Shown here in pieces: positions 31,236 to 41,152 of a stretch of 64,000 bases of DNA. The DNA comes from Euborellia annulipes. Its lineage: Eukaryota; Arthropoda; Insecta; Dermaptera; Anisolabididae. How positions within the stretch are numbered: position 1 is the first letter of the stretch; every line of letters starts with the position of its first letter. The position numbers were made by a program, and so were the translations under genes. The notes below the pieces were generated by a model. The model was not told the origin of the DNA and did no database searches. It saw only the letters and a program-made list of their open reading frames with translations. The stretch spans positions 186,001 through 250,000 of the forward strand of contig JAKCPI010012441.1 in NCBI GenBank assembly GCA_023213315.1. Direction: 5' to 3'.

Positions 31236-31465
31236 TTTAGCGCCCCTGGCGCGCAGAGAGCCGGCAACCCGCTTCGTTGCCTCTCTCCATCCTATGCAGG
31301 CATGGAGGGGGCAGGCGGCCGCCGCCGTCGCCTCTGTCGACTTCTGCTCTCTGCGCATGCGCCAGGGGCCAGAGTGGGGACTGGAGGCTATATAAGCAAT
31401 TGCGCGCATGGGTTGGTGGTCGGGGATGGAGGTGGACAGCAAACTGATCACATCGTCTCAACATG
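31236..31465. other. GC-rich island of unknown origin
   Basis: About 230 bp of markedly higher G+C than anything nearby, with GCGCGCAGAGAG, CGGCCGCCGCCGTCG and GCGCATGCGCC. Overlapping frames are open on both strands, as expected by chance in GC-rich DNA. It could be a promoter-like CpG-rich island, a transposon 5' UTR or transferred DNA. Confidence 0.35.
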
Positions 31466-31899
31466 CATGACTCTACCTGACTATATGTTTATATAGACTA
31501 TATATTAAAGACTTTAATTATTTGAATATTATATTATTACATTGAAGAATATTAATAAATCCTTTTATTATAATGACAATTATTAATTAAACCTTTACTA
31601 TTATTTCAAATAAATATTTTTTCTTTATAATAAAAGTAATATATTATTAAGAAACTTATTAAATTTCAAGATAAGTTTTTTATTAAAAGAAGAATATCAA
31701 TTTTGGAATTTTTTTAAATTTGTAAAAATTTTTTATTTTTTTATTTCAAATTTATCTTTAATGATTTAATCAAATAAATATTTATTAATATTATCTTATA
31801 TAAAGTAATAAAAATTTTAATTTCAATTAATATTCTCCCTTTACTTAAAACTAATCTTGAGATCAATTAAATAGTTTCCTAATAATATCTAAATGTTAC

Positions 31900-31964
31900 C
31901 TTTCGTTCCTTGTCTTTGCCATCCTCGTTGATTTCTTCCTCATCTTGTCATCTTGAAGAAAGAC
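31900..31964 (-). other. Exon-like block, downstream of 33077-33210
   Basis: Acceptor TTTTTTTAAG, 65 nt, donor GTAACA. Purine-rich. It could be the second exon of a noncoding or diverged transcript with the block at 33077-33210. The donor is weak. Confidence 0.2.
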
Positions 31965-33060
31965 CTTAAAAAAAGAAAAAGGATATTTATTATTCTCTCT
32001 TGCCTATTGCTAGGCTTTGAGAATTGAGTTTTTTTTTTTTTATAGAATATATAACATACAAAAAAGTTACAGATGCAATCTTAATAATAATACAACATAA
32101 TAAATTTAAATATGCATTAACAAGAAACACATAAATATAATTTAATACAAAGTCAGAAGATCATCAAGGCAAATGAAACTCTTTAAATGTCTCTTCATTT
32201 ACTTTCTCTTATCTGGCCCAACAAGAAAAAATTAAAATACTTTTTTTTTCTTTATAATAGAATAAATTTACATAATAATTTATATCAAAGATTTTTTTTC
32301 TATTTAATTATAAGTTGAATTAATAAAATAAAAGATTTGTTTTATTCAAACCTTTTGAAATCTACTATTTTAAGATCTAAAAAAATACTCTTAATAATTA
32401 AAAAATATTTTCTTAAAATAGACTAACGTACCCTAAAGAATATAAATAATTTAAATATTTAGGGTGAGAATAGAATAGAACAGGGAGATTAATATGTCAT
32501 TTCCTTTCCACATGAGGCTTTCTCAAGCTAAGTTATTTACTATTATTATTAATATATATATATATATATTAATTATCTATTTTAAAATTTATAATTGGTT
32601 TTGACCGTGATATAGAATTAGACTAGATTTTTCGATGAGTATTTTTAAAACTAAAAAAATCGACACCGAATTTTTGAAATGATCGCAATACTTTCTCTGT
32701 ATTTCATATTTAGGGTAAGAGAAAGTAAAAATAACACTTGGAAAATTAATTATACAAATTCTTAATATTATAATAATTAAGTATAAATTTGAACTTGAAT
32801 AATTTCTATTCCAAAAAGCGAATTAACTGCATTTTTCTAATTGGTAAATAATTTACTTGAGAAAACCCCATGCGCAAAGAAAAGGAGAAAATAAATGAAA
32901 ACACAGGGAAGTGCTGAGGGAGTGATCAAGGACCAAAAAAAGTAAATAAATTCCCTAAGTCCCTAGACCCCAAACTAAATGAACATTTATTAGAGCCTCG
33001 AAAGCGTTCTAAAAAAAAACCCGTATTATTTTGTAAAAAGATGAGGCTTTTTAGATTAAA
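31965..33060. other. AT-rich intergenic
   Basis: No repeats with defined ends and no gene. A short TA tract lies at 32551-32570. Confidence 0.5.
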
Positions 33061-33076
33061 AATTAAAACTACTTAC

Positions 33077-33210
33077 AAACAAAATCAGATGTTTTCATAA
33101 AAAGTTCTGTTTCTGCTCCATTTCATGAGATAATCTTGCAATTTTTCTTTTGGGAATTTTCCTCCAGCGATGATGAACACTTAACCATATCCAGTCAATG
33201 GGTTATGAGG
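33077..33210 (-). other. Exon-like block with good splice sites
   Basis: Acceptor ACTTTTTCAG and donor GTAAGT bound 134 nt. One frame reads PHNPLTGYG, a stop, then FIIAGGKFPKEKLQDYLMKW and a further stop. The stop inside makes a standard coding exon unlikely. I do not recognise it. Confidence 0.25.
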
Positions 33211-33596
33211 CTGAAAAAGTAGAAAAAAGAAATATATTAAAAAAAGGTTTATTTTGCTAAATATTATTAATACTTGAATAAAGTAGACGTAAATAGATTG
33301 ACTTGGCTATCCAATTTGTTTGTTCTCTTTTTAATTTTATGCTATGAAGCAATTTTTATCATATTATTATCTAATATTAGTGCTATTTATATTTTCCAGA
33401 TTTAAGTATTTTTTACTAAAGTATATTTACTATTAAAATATATGAGATAATTAAAATTTTCAAATTATTAGATATAATTAATATGTCGAGCCTTCTGAAC
33501 CTGATTTGCATATTTGTCAGATTTCATAGCTCCAATAACAAAAGGGCGCACTCATGTCTTGTTTGTTATTGATAATAAATGTAACTTATATATACA

Positions 33597-33690
33597 GTGG
33601 AATCCCGGTATTTCGTATCCCGATTATTCGTACAAATTTGCCTGTCCCCAGGGAAAGTTTTTTTAATTTTGTACTCCCGATAATTCGTAC
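33597..33690. mobile_element. Possible pogo/Tigger-type end
   Basis: CAGTGGAATCCCGGTATTTC and GTATCCCGATTATTCGTAC, with a second CCCGATAATTCGTACC unit, resemble pogo/Tigger termini. A distal end was not found; the hAT insertion at 33736 may have displaced it. Confidence 0.35.
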
Positions 33691-33735
33691 CAAACCGTCC
33701 GCCGCGTGATCATGCCAATTCTCTACTCTATATAG

Positions 33736-34004
33736 CAGTGTTTCCCAACCTTTTGAAGTCCACGGCACCCCAAAGGTGCGTGGAGAATAACATTACACAC
33801 TAGGGGCACCCTTCCCTTTTTTCCCCCTAGTAAAACGAAATTTTTTCTCCTTGCGTAAAAATCATTTGACCGATTTTTAGCAAAACTTTATTTTTCCGCC
33901 TCTTTATTTTTTTGTTTGTTTTTCTAAATATCTCGCGGCATCGCATCCCTTAGCCATTCTCGCGGCACCCTTGGGTGCTGGGGCACTCCAGTTAGGAATC
34001 ACTG
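33736..34004. mobile_element. hAT-like MITE, 8-bp target duplication (7/8)
   Basis: Ends CAGTGTTTCCCAACC and GTTAGGAATCACTG with CACGGCACCC/GGGTGCTGGGGCAC inside. Flanks CTATATAG (33728-33735) and CTATATAC (34005-34012) fit an 8-bp hAT duplication. No transposase. Confidence 0.8.
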
Positions 34005-34264
34005 CTATATACAGTGATGGAAATACTTTTACGACCACCCTATTTTTTTCAAAAAAATTATTTAAAAATATTTTCTAATAAAAGTAAACATTACCATTGA
34101 ATTCGGCAAGCTAAAATAACATAGTTTCAATTTTAAGACCATTTGATTTACATAAGACAACCTATAATATAACATTATATAAGATTAAAAAAACAATTTT
34201 AGTAATCGATTGACTTTCTACTAGGTTGAATTAAGCAAAATAATCTGTCATTCATTGAATTAAC

Positions 34265-34440
34265 AAATTTGATATTGTATTTTGATCAACATTTCTAAAA
34301 TTACACCCTACCCACATGTTTTCCATTGGATTTAGATCGGGACTGTACGCTGGCTACTGTAAAATTTGCACGTGCTGTTGTTTTAACCAGCTAAAAGTGC
34401 TACGGCTGGTATGCACGGGAGCGTTATCTTGTTGAAAAGT
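34265..34440 (-). pseudogene. Tc1-like transposase fragment
   Basis: The minus strand reads QQDNAPVHTSRSTFSWLKQQ, then one stop, then PAYSPDLNPMENMWVG. These are the second aspartate and the glutamate (S-P-D-L-N-P-x-E-N) blocks of the Tc1 DDE domain, in correct order and spacing. A TAG stands where the family has Trp. The first Asp block and N-terminus are missing. Confidence 0.85.
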
Positions 34441-35113
34441 TATCTTTAAACGTTGATGACGACGTAAAAATGGTAATAAATTATCCTTCAAGACATTTTT
34501 CTATTATTCTGAATTCATTTTGCATGAATGAAAAGTCAAAGAAATTTTCCCCGTTTGACCAAAAGCTGCCCATCACATACGCAACCACCACCAAAATTTC
34601 TACGTTTGAAGTAGCAAGGATCTTTACGCAAATCTCGCCAATAATAGCTGATACGCCTGCGTAAAGATCCTTGCTACTTCAAACGTAGAAATTTTGGTGG
34701 TGGTTTGCGTATGTGATGGGCAGCTTTTGGTCAAACGGGGAAAATTTCTTTGACTTTTCATTCATGTAAAATGAATGCAAATTTTACAGTGGCCAGCGTG
34801 CAGTCACGATCTAAATCAAATGAAAAACATATGGGTAGGGTGAAATTTTAGAAATGTTGAGCAAAATACAATATCAAATTAGTTAATTCAATGAATGACA
34901 GATTATTTTGCTTAATTCAACCTAGTAGGAAGTCAATCGATTAATAAAATTGTTTTTTTAATGTTATATCATAGGTTAAATCTTATTTAAATCAAATGGT
35001 CTTAAAAGCATTTCAACTCTTATTTTGAATTTTTTTTGTTTGTTTCATCTAAATTAATTACTGGATTTTTTTAAATGAAACTAAGTTATTTTAGTTTGCT
35101 GAATCCAATTTAA

Positions 35114-35770
35114 AATCTTATACTTGCTGAAATTACTTGTCTCTAATTAAAAGCAGATTAAAGGCTTTTTAGAAAGAAGGTTTTTTTCTTTTTTAATTGT
35201 AAAACTTAATTATGGCCGACCAATCGTTCATGTTTTTGGTTTCGGTTTTACAAAAACCATTTCCAAGGCCTAAAAAATCAGAAAACACATCAATAATATA
35301 ATAGTAATAATATTTTAGTTTTGTCTATAGCTATTAATTACACTTTTTTTTTTTTTTAATAATTTTTTTACATATATGCATGATGAACTTGACAGAGGAT
35401 GAACATATACATGACAATTTAAGTCTATTTTGTTAAATTAAAATTAAATTGTCATGTATATGTTATCCTCTGTCAAGTTCATCATGCATATATGTAAAAA
35501 ATGATTTAAAAAAAAAAGTGTAATTAATAGCTATAGACAAAACTCGCCTCTTATACATATAAAATGTAAAATATAATTATTTGTGTTTTCTGATTTTTGA
35601 GGCCTTGAAAATGGTTTTTGCAAAACCAAAACCAAAAACATGCGCGATTGGTCGGCCATAATTAAGTTTTTCAATAAAAAAAGAAAAAACCTTAACAAGC
35701 TATTTTTCTTTCTAAAACAGCCCTTCATCTGCTTTTAATTAGACAAGTAATCTCAGCAAGTATAAGATTT
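35114..35770. mobile_element. Nested palindromic MITE inside the Tc1-like element
   Basis: The arms of about 310 bp start CTTATACTTGCTGAAATTAC and end with the inverse, with mirrored GGCCGACCAATCG and GATGAACTTGACAGAGGATG segments. The loop is near 35430. The ends match the 145-bp element at 23059-23203. Confidence 0.75.
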
Positions 35771-35934
35771 TAATTAATTTTTCTGTAATGTTTACTTTTT
35801 TAAAAAATATTTTTAAATAATGGGGTGGTCGTAAAAGTATTTCCATCACTGTATATATACGTATATACCATACAAGACATGAGTTTCAAAACGTTTTTTT
35901 ATACCTATTTTATATGCAGCTGCATCTTGAAAGA

Positions 35935-36062
35935 GTTCTTTAGGGCACGGCGAGAGCCCATTTGGTACAGCTTGCGAGAATCCAATGTCCTCGAGGTCGA
36001 TTTAATAAGGAACAAGCCGAGTTGCCAAGTCCGGAAGGAGTCTTTGAAGCGTTTTCTGAAAC
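35935..36062. other. GC-richer fragment of unknown origin
   Basis: One frame reads RARREPIWYSLRESNVLEVD and on, open across the block. Composition contrasts with neighbours. It matches no family I recognise and may be a transposon or gene relic. Confidence 0.25.
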
Positions 36063-36094
36063 AAGAATTAAAAATAATTAATTATCTTCATTAT

Positions 36095-36725
36095 ATAAAA
36101 AATCTGGTGTGACTGGTCGCACAGCACACAACTTTCTCTTACCTTCGGTAATCGAAAGTTGTGTTCTGTGCTTGTCACTCAAGATTTTTTGTCTCGAGAT
36201 ACATGTATACATTTTGTTCCTATGGAGAAATTCCTATCTTTCCTATGAAGAACAGGAGTAAAGTGTGCTTCAAACAATTTTGAGGCCAAAATGAGAATAT
36301 CATTTTAAAGAGTATGTAAAAAATAATTGATTTTTGAATTTTAATCAAAATCGTTGGAGCGAATTTTGAGAAAATCGAAAAAAAACTGAAAAAGTACATC
36401 AGTAAAGTACTAGTACTTTTTGGCCGATTTTGATCAAAAGCTTATTTTCACGCCCTTTGTGGGTGTCTAACTTAAATATAAAATTTTAGCCTCATAGCTC
36501 AATTCCTTCATGCTTAAAATTGAAAACACACACACACACACACAGAGAGACAGACCATGTCGCGAAAACAACTTTTTTGGATTCAGGGACCTCAAAACGT
36601 GAAGATCCATCAAAATCTCGACATCGAATTTTTGACATGAATCCAATAATTTCTCACTATATATATGTATATTAACACTTAGGTCTACAATATAGGTAAA
36701 AGAAAGTAAAAATGAGAATAAATAA
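36095..36725 (+). repeat. R1 interspersed repeat, copy c (most complete)
   Basis: It begins with a hairpin whose arms are AATCTGGTGTGACTGG ... ACAACTTTC and GAAAGTTGTGTTCTGTG ... GTCACTCAAGATTTTT. A single internal unit follows, then the CA repeat, TGTCGCGAAAAC, CTCAAAACGTG and the TA-rich 3' spacer, ending AGGTAAAAGAAAGTA. It serves as the reference copy. Confidence 0.8.
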
Positions 36726-36890
36726 AAGTAATTTCCTCACTTCACACTTCTAAAGAGTGAGAGTACTCCAAATTATGATAATTATAAAATTGTAATCGAA
36801 GTTAAAATTTTGCTGGGACAGATCGTTAAGGTTATAGATATGGAGAAAATATACACCAGCGGTTTCTTTTCACATTAAAATAATTTATTT

Positions 36891-36932
36891 TGCAAATATT
36901 TCGGAATGCCTACGCAATCCATCTTCAGTGCA
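36891..36932 (-). ncRNA. Hammerhead ribozyme motif (GAAAU type)
   Basis: On the minus strand: TGCA, CTGAAGA, TGGATTGC-GTAG-GCATTCC, GAAAT, ATT, TGCA. Stem I pairs 4 bp (TGCA/TGCA). Stem II pairs GGATTGC/GCATTCC with one mismatch. The A-U/U-A minimal stem III replaces AC/GU. Confidence 0.7.
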
Positions 36933-37347
36933 TCAAATTACACATATGTGGAGCGTGTTTTAAAATTTTCTGTATGAGAAGCCATTCAACAATTAGGGTG
37001 GACTTTTTCATGTGCAAGCCACTGAGGGAAAAACTATACATGTAAGTATTTGATAAAGTTGGTTAAATTCCCTCTTTTGGTTTTTTACAGTGACCGGTTT
37101 CGCGCAAGCAAGTTTTATTAATCAAATAGAGCAATAATACTAGAGTAATAAAACTTGCTAGCGCCAAACCGGTCACTGTGAAAAACTGTTTTTTGCAAAA
37201 AAGGGAATATATCCAACTGTATCAAATACTTACATGTATAGTTTTCCCTCAGTGGCTTGCACATGAAAAAGTCGCCCCTAATTGTTGAATGGCTTCTCAT
37301 ACAGAAAATTTTATCATTAAAACACGCTCCACATATGTGTAATTTGA

Positions 37348-37389
37348 TGCACTGAAGATGGATTGCGTAGGCATTCCGAAATATTTGCA
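37348..37389 (+). ncRNA. Hammerhead ribozyme motif, mirror copy
   Basis: Identical in sequence to the minus-strand copy at 36891-36932: TGCA, CTGAAGA, stem II, GAAATATT, TGCA. Conservation of the whole motif in both arms indicates recent origin or gene conversion between arms. Confidence 0.7.
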
Positions 37390-37554
37390 AAATAAATTAT
37401 TTTAATGTGAAAAGAAACCGCTGGTGTTTATTGTCTCCATATCCATAACCTTTTATGCGAATAAAAATACCTATAAATCAAAATGAGATGAGCTGTGGGT
37501 ATGACTTAACGTCTTAAACTCACTAATATCAACGCAATATAAGAGTTACTTACT

Positions 37555-37767
37555 TAGACGACCCGTTCTTCAGTGTGGCGGCTTGATGCACGCGGGTCCC
37601 AACTTCGTTGCCAAGCGTCTCTATCCCTTGTTAATGTGGTCCAATGTTGGATTATTTTTAAGCCGTTCGGATGTCGCTTCGTGTTTCTATGGTCGATGGA
37701 ATCGACATCAGATTGGGTAGCTCGTGGTCGCCATACACGTACCTTCAAGATGTGGGTCCCTGAGTAA
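37555..37767 (-). pseudogene. Non-LTR retrotransposon tail-like fragment
   Basis: The minus-strand frame reads VWRPRATQSDVDSIDHR, then LKIIQHWTTLTRDRDAWQRS. The pattern R-P ... W/H-x-x-L-A/T-x-D-R-x-x-W resembles the last residues of ORF2 in several non-LTR families. GC-richer than neighbours. Confidence 0.45.
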
Positions 37768-37870
37768 AGAAAAATTCAATAATTAATTAAAGTTTATAAT
37801 ATAATCAGGAGAGAAGTTGCTGTTGATGTTATAAGTTGGGAAAGAGAAAGTACAAGAGCAGCAAAGAAAT

Positions 37871-37935
37871 TGAAGCCTTTGTATGCCAAGTGCCGAAGGA
37901 GACGTTTCAAACAAACAAAATTTATTTGTCCATCC
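37871..37935 (-). ncRNA. Degenerate hammerhead, left-arm copy
   Basis: The minus strand has AAGGA, CAGGATGGACAAA, TTTG..., GAAACGTC, TCCTT. Stem I is intact, but the core is CAGGA and the stem II side has an 8-base expansion. Confidence 0.5.
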
Positions 37936-38009
37936 TGTCCTTAGAGGCTTATATTTATTTTAGGCACAAAGTTGCAATCGTTCTTGATGCACAAAAGTCA
38001 GTGCACATG

Positions 38010-38330
38010 TACAGTGAGGTTCAATATTAAGTCCCACCCATGTGTTTTCTACTAGTGATTATTTCATTGTTTTTATAAAAGAAAATGGAAATCTTTATTG
38101 GAAATTTTCTAGTTTTGAACCATGAAAGTTTCCATTAAAAAATATATAATTTTTTGAAAAGGGGAAAAAAAACCCAGGGATTTTGGAAATTTTTTCAATC
38201 CCCCCCCGCCAACTTTGAAAAACCAATTGTTTTCTATAACCCCCCCATATAATATTTTTGTAAAAACAATGAAATAATCACAAGTAGAAAACGCATGGGT
38301 GGGACTTAATATTTGACCCTCACTAAACAT
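38010..38330. mobile_element. CAGTGAGG Tc1/mariner-type MITE
   Basis: The left end CAGTGAGGTTCAATATTAAG and right end CTTAATATTTGACCCTCACT are inverted, with TA on the left. Compared with the 208-bp copy at 25349 it has about 100 bp extra in the middle (AAACCCAGGG, poly-C). Confidence 0.75.
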
Positions 38331-38683
38331 TTTATTAAATAGCGAGTGTCTTTTAGAGAATGGGATTAGATGCATAAAATTAAAAATTTCATTCTCTAGA
38401 AGACATGTCGTTTTAAACACTCATCCTGTGAGATTAGTTTATAATATAATAGTCTAATTTTGTGTGTGTTAATATATATATATATATATATATACTGTGT
38501 ATATATTTTGTCGATAGTGCAGTTAATGGGGAGCTGGCCGAAATGGGACTTTCCCGGGGCCTTAAAAGGAGGGTACAAATGAAATTCCTAAATAAAAAAA
38601 AACCCTCACCCATTTAATAAAATGTAAGTGCTTCAAGAACAAATACAACTTTGTGCCTAAAATATAATTTTTTATTTAATCAG

Positions 38684-39428
38684 GGTGGCTACAGAGAAAT
38701 GATTTGAAATTTCCCTGATAATTCCAGGTTTTCTAGAGAAATTTTTCTATTTTTCCATGATTTAAAATTTTTATTCGTGTAATTAAGTGTAAAGTTTTTA
38801 TTAAAGTTGTCATTTTTTATCTTTTTCTTAACAAATTGAGCAGCCAAAAACTTTACTTGTATCTTTTAAGCATTAACAAATTTATTTTTTCAATCAATGA
38901 TTGAATTGAAATAAAGAACCTTCTTGTTACTGTATGATAATGAGTCCAAAAAATATCGATGATGAGATAAGTAACTTTTAACTCAATCACTGATATCCTC
39001 AAGTGGTGTTGCTGAAGTTGGTTGATTAAAGAGAAAAAAACGCTATATTTTCAGCAATTGTTTTTAATTCGTTAGCAAGGCAATATTTCCAGATATTTCG
39101 GAGACCTTGCTAACGAATTAAAAACAATTGCTGAAAATATAGCGTTTTTTCTCTTCAATCACTGATATGTGACACTGAGAAAAAAATTCTTTTCTTATGA
39201 AAATTTTCTTGATTCAAGCATAATTTATTTCAACGAATTTCTTGAGCCAAGAAAATCTTGTTTGGACAATACTAGATTTTTTTAGTATCGGGAAAATAGT
39301 CACATAGCAAAAACAATTTAAAAAACTTTCCCTGACACTTCAAAATTCCCTGATATTTCCATGATAATGCCATCCATGTCCCATTAAATTTAATTTTTAA
39401 GGTTATTCCAGGTCTGTAGCCACCCTGT
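38684..39428. mobile_element. DNA element with CAGGGTGGCTACAGA ends
   Basis: Left CAGGGTGGCTACAGA and right TCTGTAGCCACCCTG (one extra base) are inverted ends, with TAAT on both sides. Sub-terminal TTCCCTGATAATTCCAGG-type repeats occur at both ends. Non-coding. It contains the fold-back at 38997-39154. Confidence 0.65.
38997..39154. mobile_element. Fold-back insertion with 14-bp target duplication
   Basis: TCAATCACTGATAT at 38983-38996 and 39155-39168 bounds a 158-bp insert. About 51 bp of perfect inverted arms (AGAGAAAAAAACGCTATATT ... CGTTAGCAAGG) surround a 24-nt loop that includes AGATATTTCGGAG. A short unpaired leader CCTCAAGTGGTGTTGC precedes the left arm. The ribozyme core is absent; the loop resembles a deleted stem II region. 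Confidence 0.75.
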
Positions 39429-39518
39429 AATTAATTCTAAATAATTAGATTCGAGATGATCGTGAATTCACGAACTCGCTTTAAGGAAACATATCTAAAT
39501 AATTAATTCTAAGCCTCT

Positions 39519-39563
39519 AAGGACTGAGGATGGACAAATAAATTTTGTCAGAAACGTTTCCTT
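39519..39563 (+). ncRNA. Hammerhead ribozyme motif, complete
   Basis: AAGGA, CTGAGGA, TG-GACAAA-TAAAT-TTTGTC-A, GAAAC, GTT, TCCTT. Stem I pairs 5 of 5 and stem II 6 of 6 with a five-base loop. The core is consensus. Cleavage would follow GTT. It is the best-preserved copy of the family whose decayed relatives lie at 5103, 7107, 37871 and 61968. Confidence 0.75.
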
Positions 39564-39837
39564 TGCAATTTAGCATACAAAGGTTTCAATTTCTTTGCTG
39601 CTCCTGAACTTTCTCTTTCCCAACTTGTAATTTTTATAATATTACGTTAAAAAAATATTAATTTAAAATTCAGTGATTATCATTAGAGGGCAGCAAATTT
39701 ATCGACACTTGTTTGTTTTCTTCGATGGAAATTAATTAATAATGAGAATATATGAACGTAATTTACCTCTTCCATCCCATTTTAGGTAATCACGTAAGCC
39801 TCAATTAAATATTTGGAGCGAGATCCTGGAAGAGCTC

Positions 39838-39843
39838 TTTATT
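39838..39843 (-). terminator. Poly(A) signal of the 85-aa gene
   Basis: AATAAA on the minus strand, about 34 bases past the stop codon of the gene ending at 39877. Confidence 0.6.
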
Positions 39844-39876
39844 TTTCTGTGTTCGAGCCGAGAGAATCCGGTCAGC

Positions 39877-39993
39877 TTAGTTGGATGCCATGGTAAAGGT
39901 GAGTGAGCCCTCGTTCCTCCCGTCTTCGGGAATAAAAAACTCATCTTCGTCCTGCTTCCAAGTGAAATTATTCATTTGGGCGTAAACGACCAC
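39877..39993 (-). CDS. Unidentified 85-aa protein, exon 3
   Basis: Acceptor CTATGCCTTTAG precedes 38 codons and TAA. It continues exon 2 in phase 0 and encodes VVVYAQMNNFTWKQDEDEFF, then IPEDGRNEG, ending TMASN. It is acidic in the middle with no signal peptide or membrane segment. I do not recognise the family. Composition is clearly protein-like against AT-rich flanks. Confidence 0.7.
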   Translation of the reverse strand: MVVYAQMNNFTWKQDEDEFFIPEDGRNEGSLTFTMASN

Positions 39994-40362
39994 CTAAAGG
40001 CATAGGAGTTAAAAATTAAATTAAATAGGAGTATAAAAATATTTTGAAATTTTTGTTCAAATTTTTTTCCAACTTTTCCCATAGTAAAATTAAAAAGCTT
40101 TTAATTAAGGAGTTTTATAAAAAATTTTAAATTATTATATTATACTGAATTTAGGAGAAATTAAAACAAAACGTTGACAGATATAGACCCCTCTATTTGT
40201 TTTTTATTCTTTCCTTGACAGCCAGTATAGAAAATTGGAAAAAAAAATAAATAAAATATTTGATTTTTTTTAATCGCCTCCATTTCTTGATTGATTTCAC
40301 TCCATTTCTTTGAAACGTAAATTCTATTTTAAGTATAAAAATAAAAAAATGAAATTACTCAC

Positions 40363-40464
40363 CGAATGCAGCAAGAGACGTTGAGCTTGAGTAACAGTAA
40401 ATGTCAAATAAGAGGCACACAAATTTGAAGTCACTCGTTTATCTTCCAAGAGTTCGAAGGATTC
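40363..40464 (-). CDS. Unidentified 85-aa protein, exon 2 (intact copy)
   Basis: Acceptor TTTTTTTTACAG and donor GTGAGTAATT bound 34 codons in phase 0: ESFELLEDKRVTSNLC, then ASYLTFTVTQAQR, LLLHS. Together with exons 1 and 3 it makes a continuous 85-residue protein. A related exon lies on the plus strand at 24638-24730. Confidence 0.7.
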
Positions 40465-41152
40465 CTGTAAAAAAAAATAAAATTAATTTTCTGTAAATAA
40501 TTAATCAAATAAAAAAAGAGTGTTATGGATATACTAATATATATATATATATATAAATAAAATAAAATTATTGCTAAAAGGATTCAATTTGAAGTATTAT
40601 ATATAAAGATATATAAAAGAACAGAATTATTATACTTTCGATTGCTTTGAAATTTAGATAAATTTATAATGAAAAGAAAAGAAATTACTAAGGTAAGTCT
40701 TAAATGAAATATTTGAAATTGTAAAAAAGCAAACTAACTAAAAACTAATTAATGAAAACTTAAAAAATCATTGGCATGCACTAACTAAAGGCATAGCAGT
40801 TAAAAATTAAATTAAATAGGAGTATAAAAATATTTTGATATTTTTGTTCAAATTTTTTTCCAACTTTTCCCATAGTAAAATTAAAAAGCTTTTAATTAGG
40901 GAGTTTTATAAATGTTTAAATTATTATTATATATATATTATACTGAATTTAGGAGAAATTAAAACGAAACACGTTGACAGATAAATTTGTTTTTTATTCT
41001 TTCCTTGGCTGACAGCCAGTATAGAAAATTGAAAAAAAAATAAATAAAATATTTGATTTTTTTTTAATCGCCTCCATTTTCTTGATTGATTCCATTTCTT
41101 TGAAACGTAAATTCAATTTTAAGTATAAAAATAAAAAAATGAAATTACTCAC

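Larger units (their letters stand above)
34012..35851. mobile_element. Tc1-like element rearranged into a 1.84-kb palindrome
   Basis: Ends CAGTGATGGAAATACTTTTA and its inverse sit between TA dinucleotides (34010-34011, 35852-35853). The left part (to about 34632) and right part (from about 34655) are inverted copies of the same Tc1-like sequence. The right copy lacks about 160 bp (the equivalent of 34370-34530). A second palindrome is inserted at 35114-35770. Confidence 0.8.
36838..37445. mobile_element. Fold-back element with two hammerheads
   Basis: Left arm from GGAGAAAATATACACCAGCGG to about 37095 and right arm 37140-37440 are inverted copies. Mirrored blocks include GAAGCCATTCAACAATTAGG and CAAGCCACTGAGGGAAAAC. 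The tip has CCGGTTTCGCGCAAGCAAG and its inverse. The hammerheads lie near the outer ends of the arms and both transcribe outward. No clear target duplication. Confidence 0.75.
37803..39632. mobile_element. Composite fold-back with hammerhead at its right arm
   Basis: Left arm 37830-37950 (GGGAAAGAGAAAGT, GAGCAGCAAAGAAATTG, CTTAGAGGCTTA) and right arm 39508-39624 are inverted copies. TTTATAATAT flanks the whole at 37793-37802 and 39633-39642, a possible 10-bp target duplication. Inside lie the CAGTGAGG MITE (38010-38330), a TA repeat and the element at 38684-39428. Confidence 0.6.
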
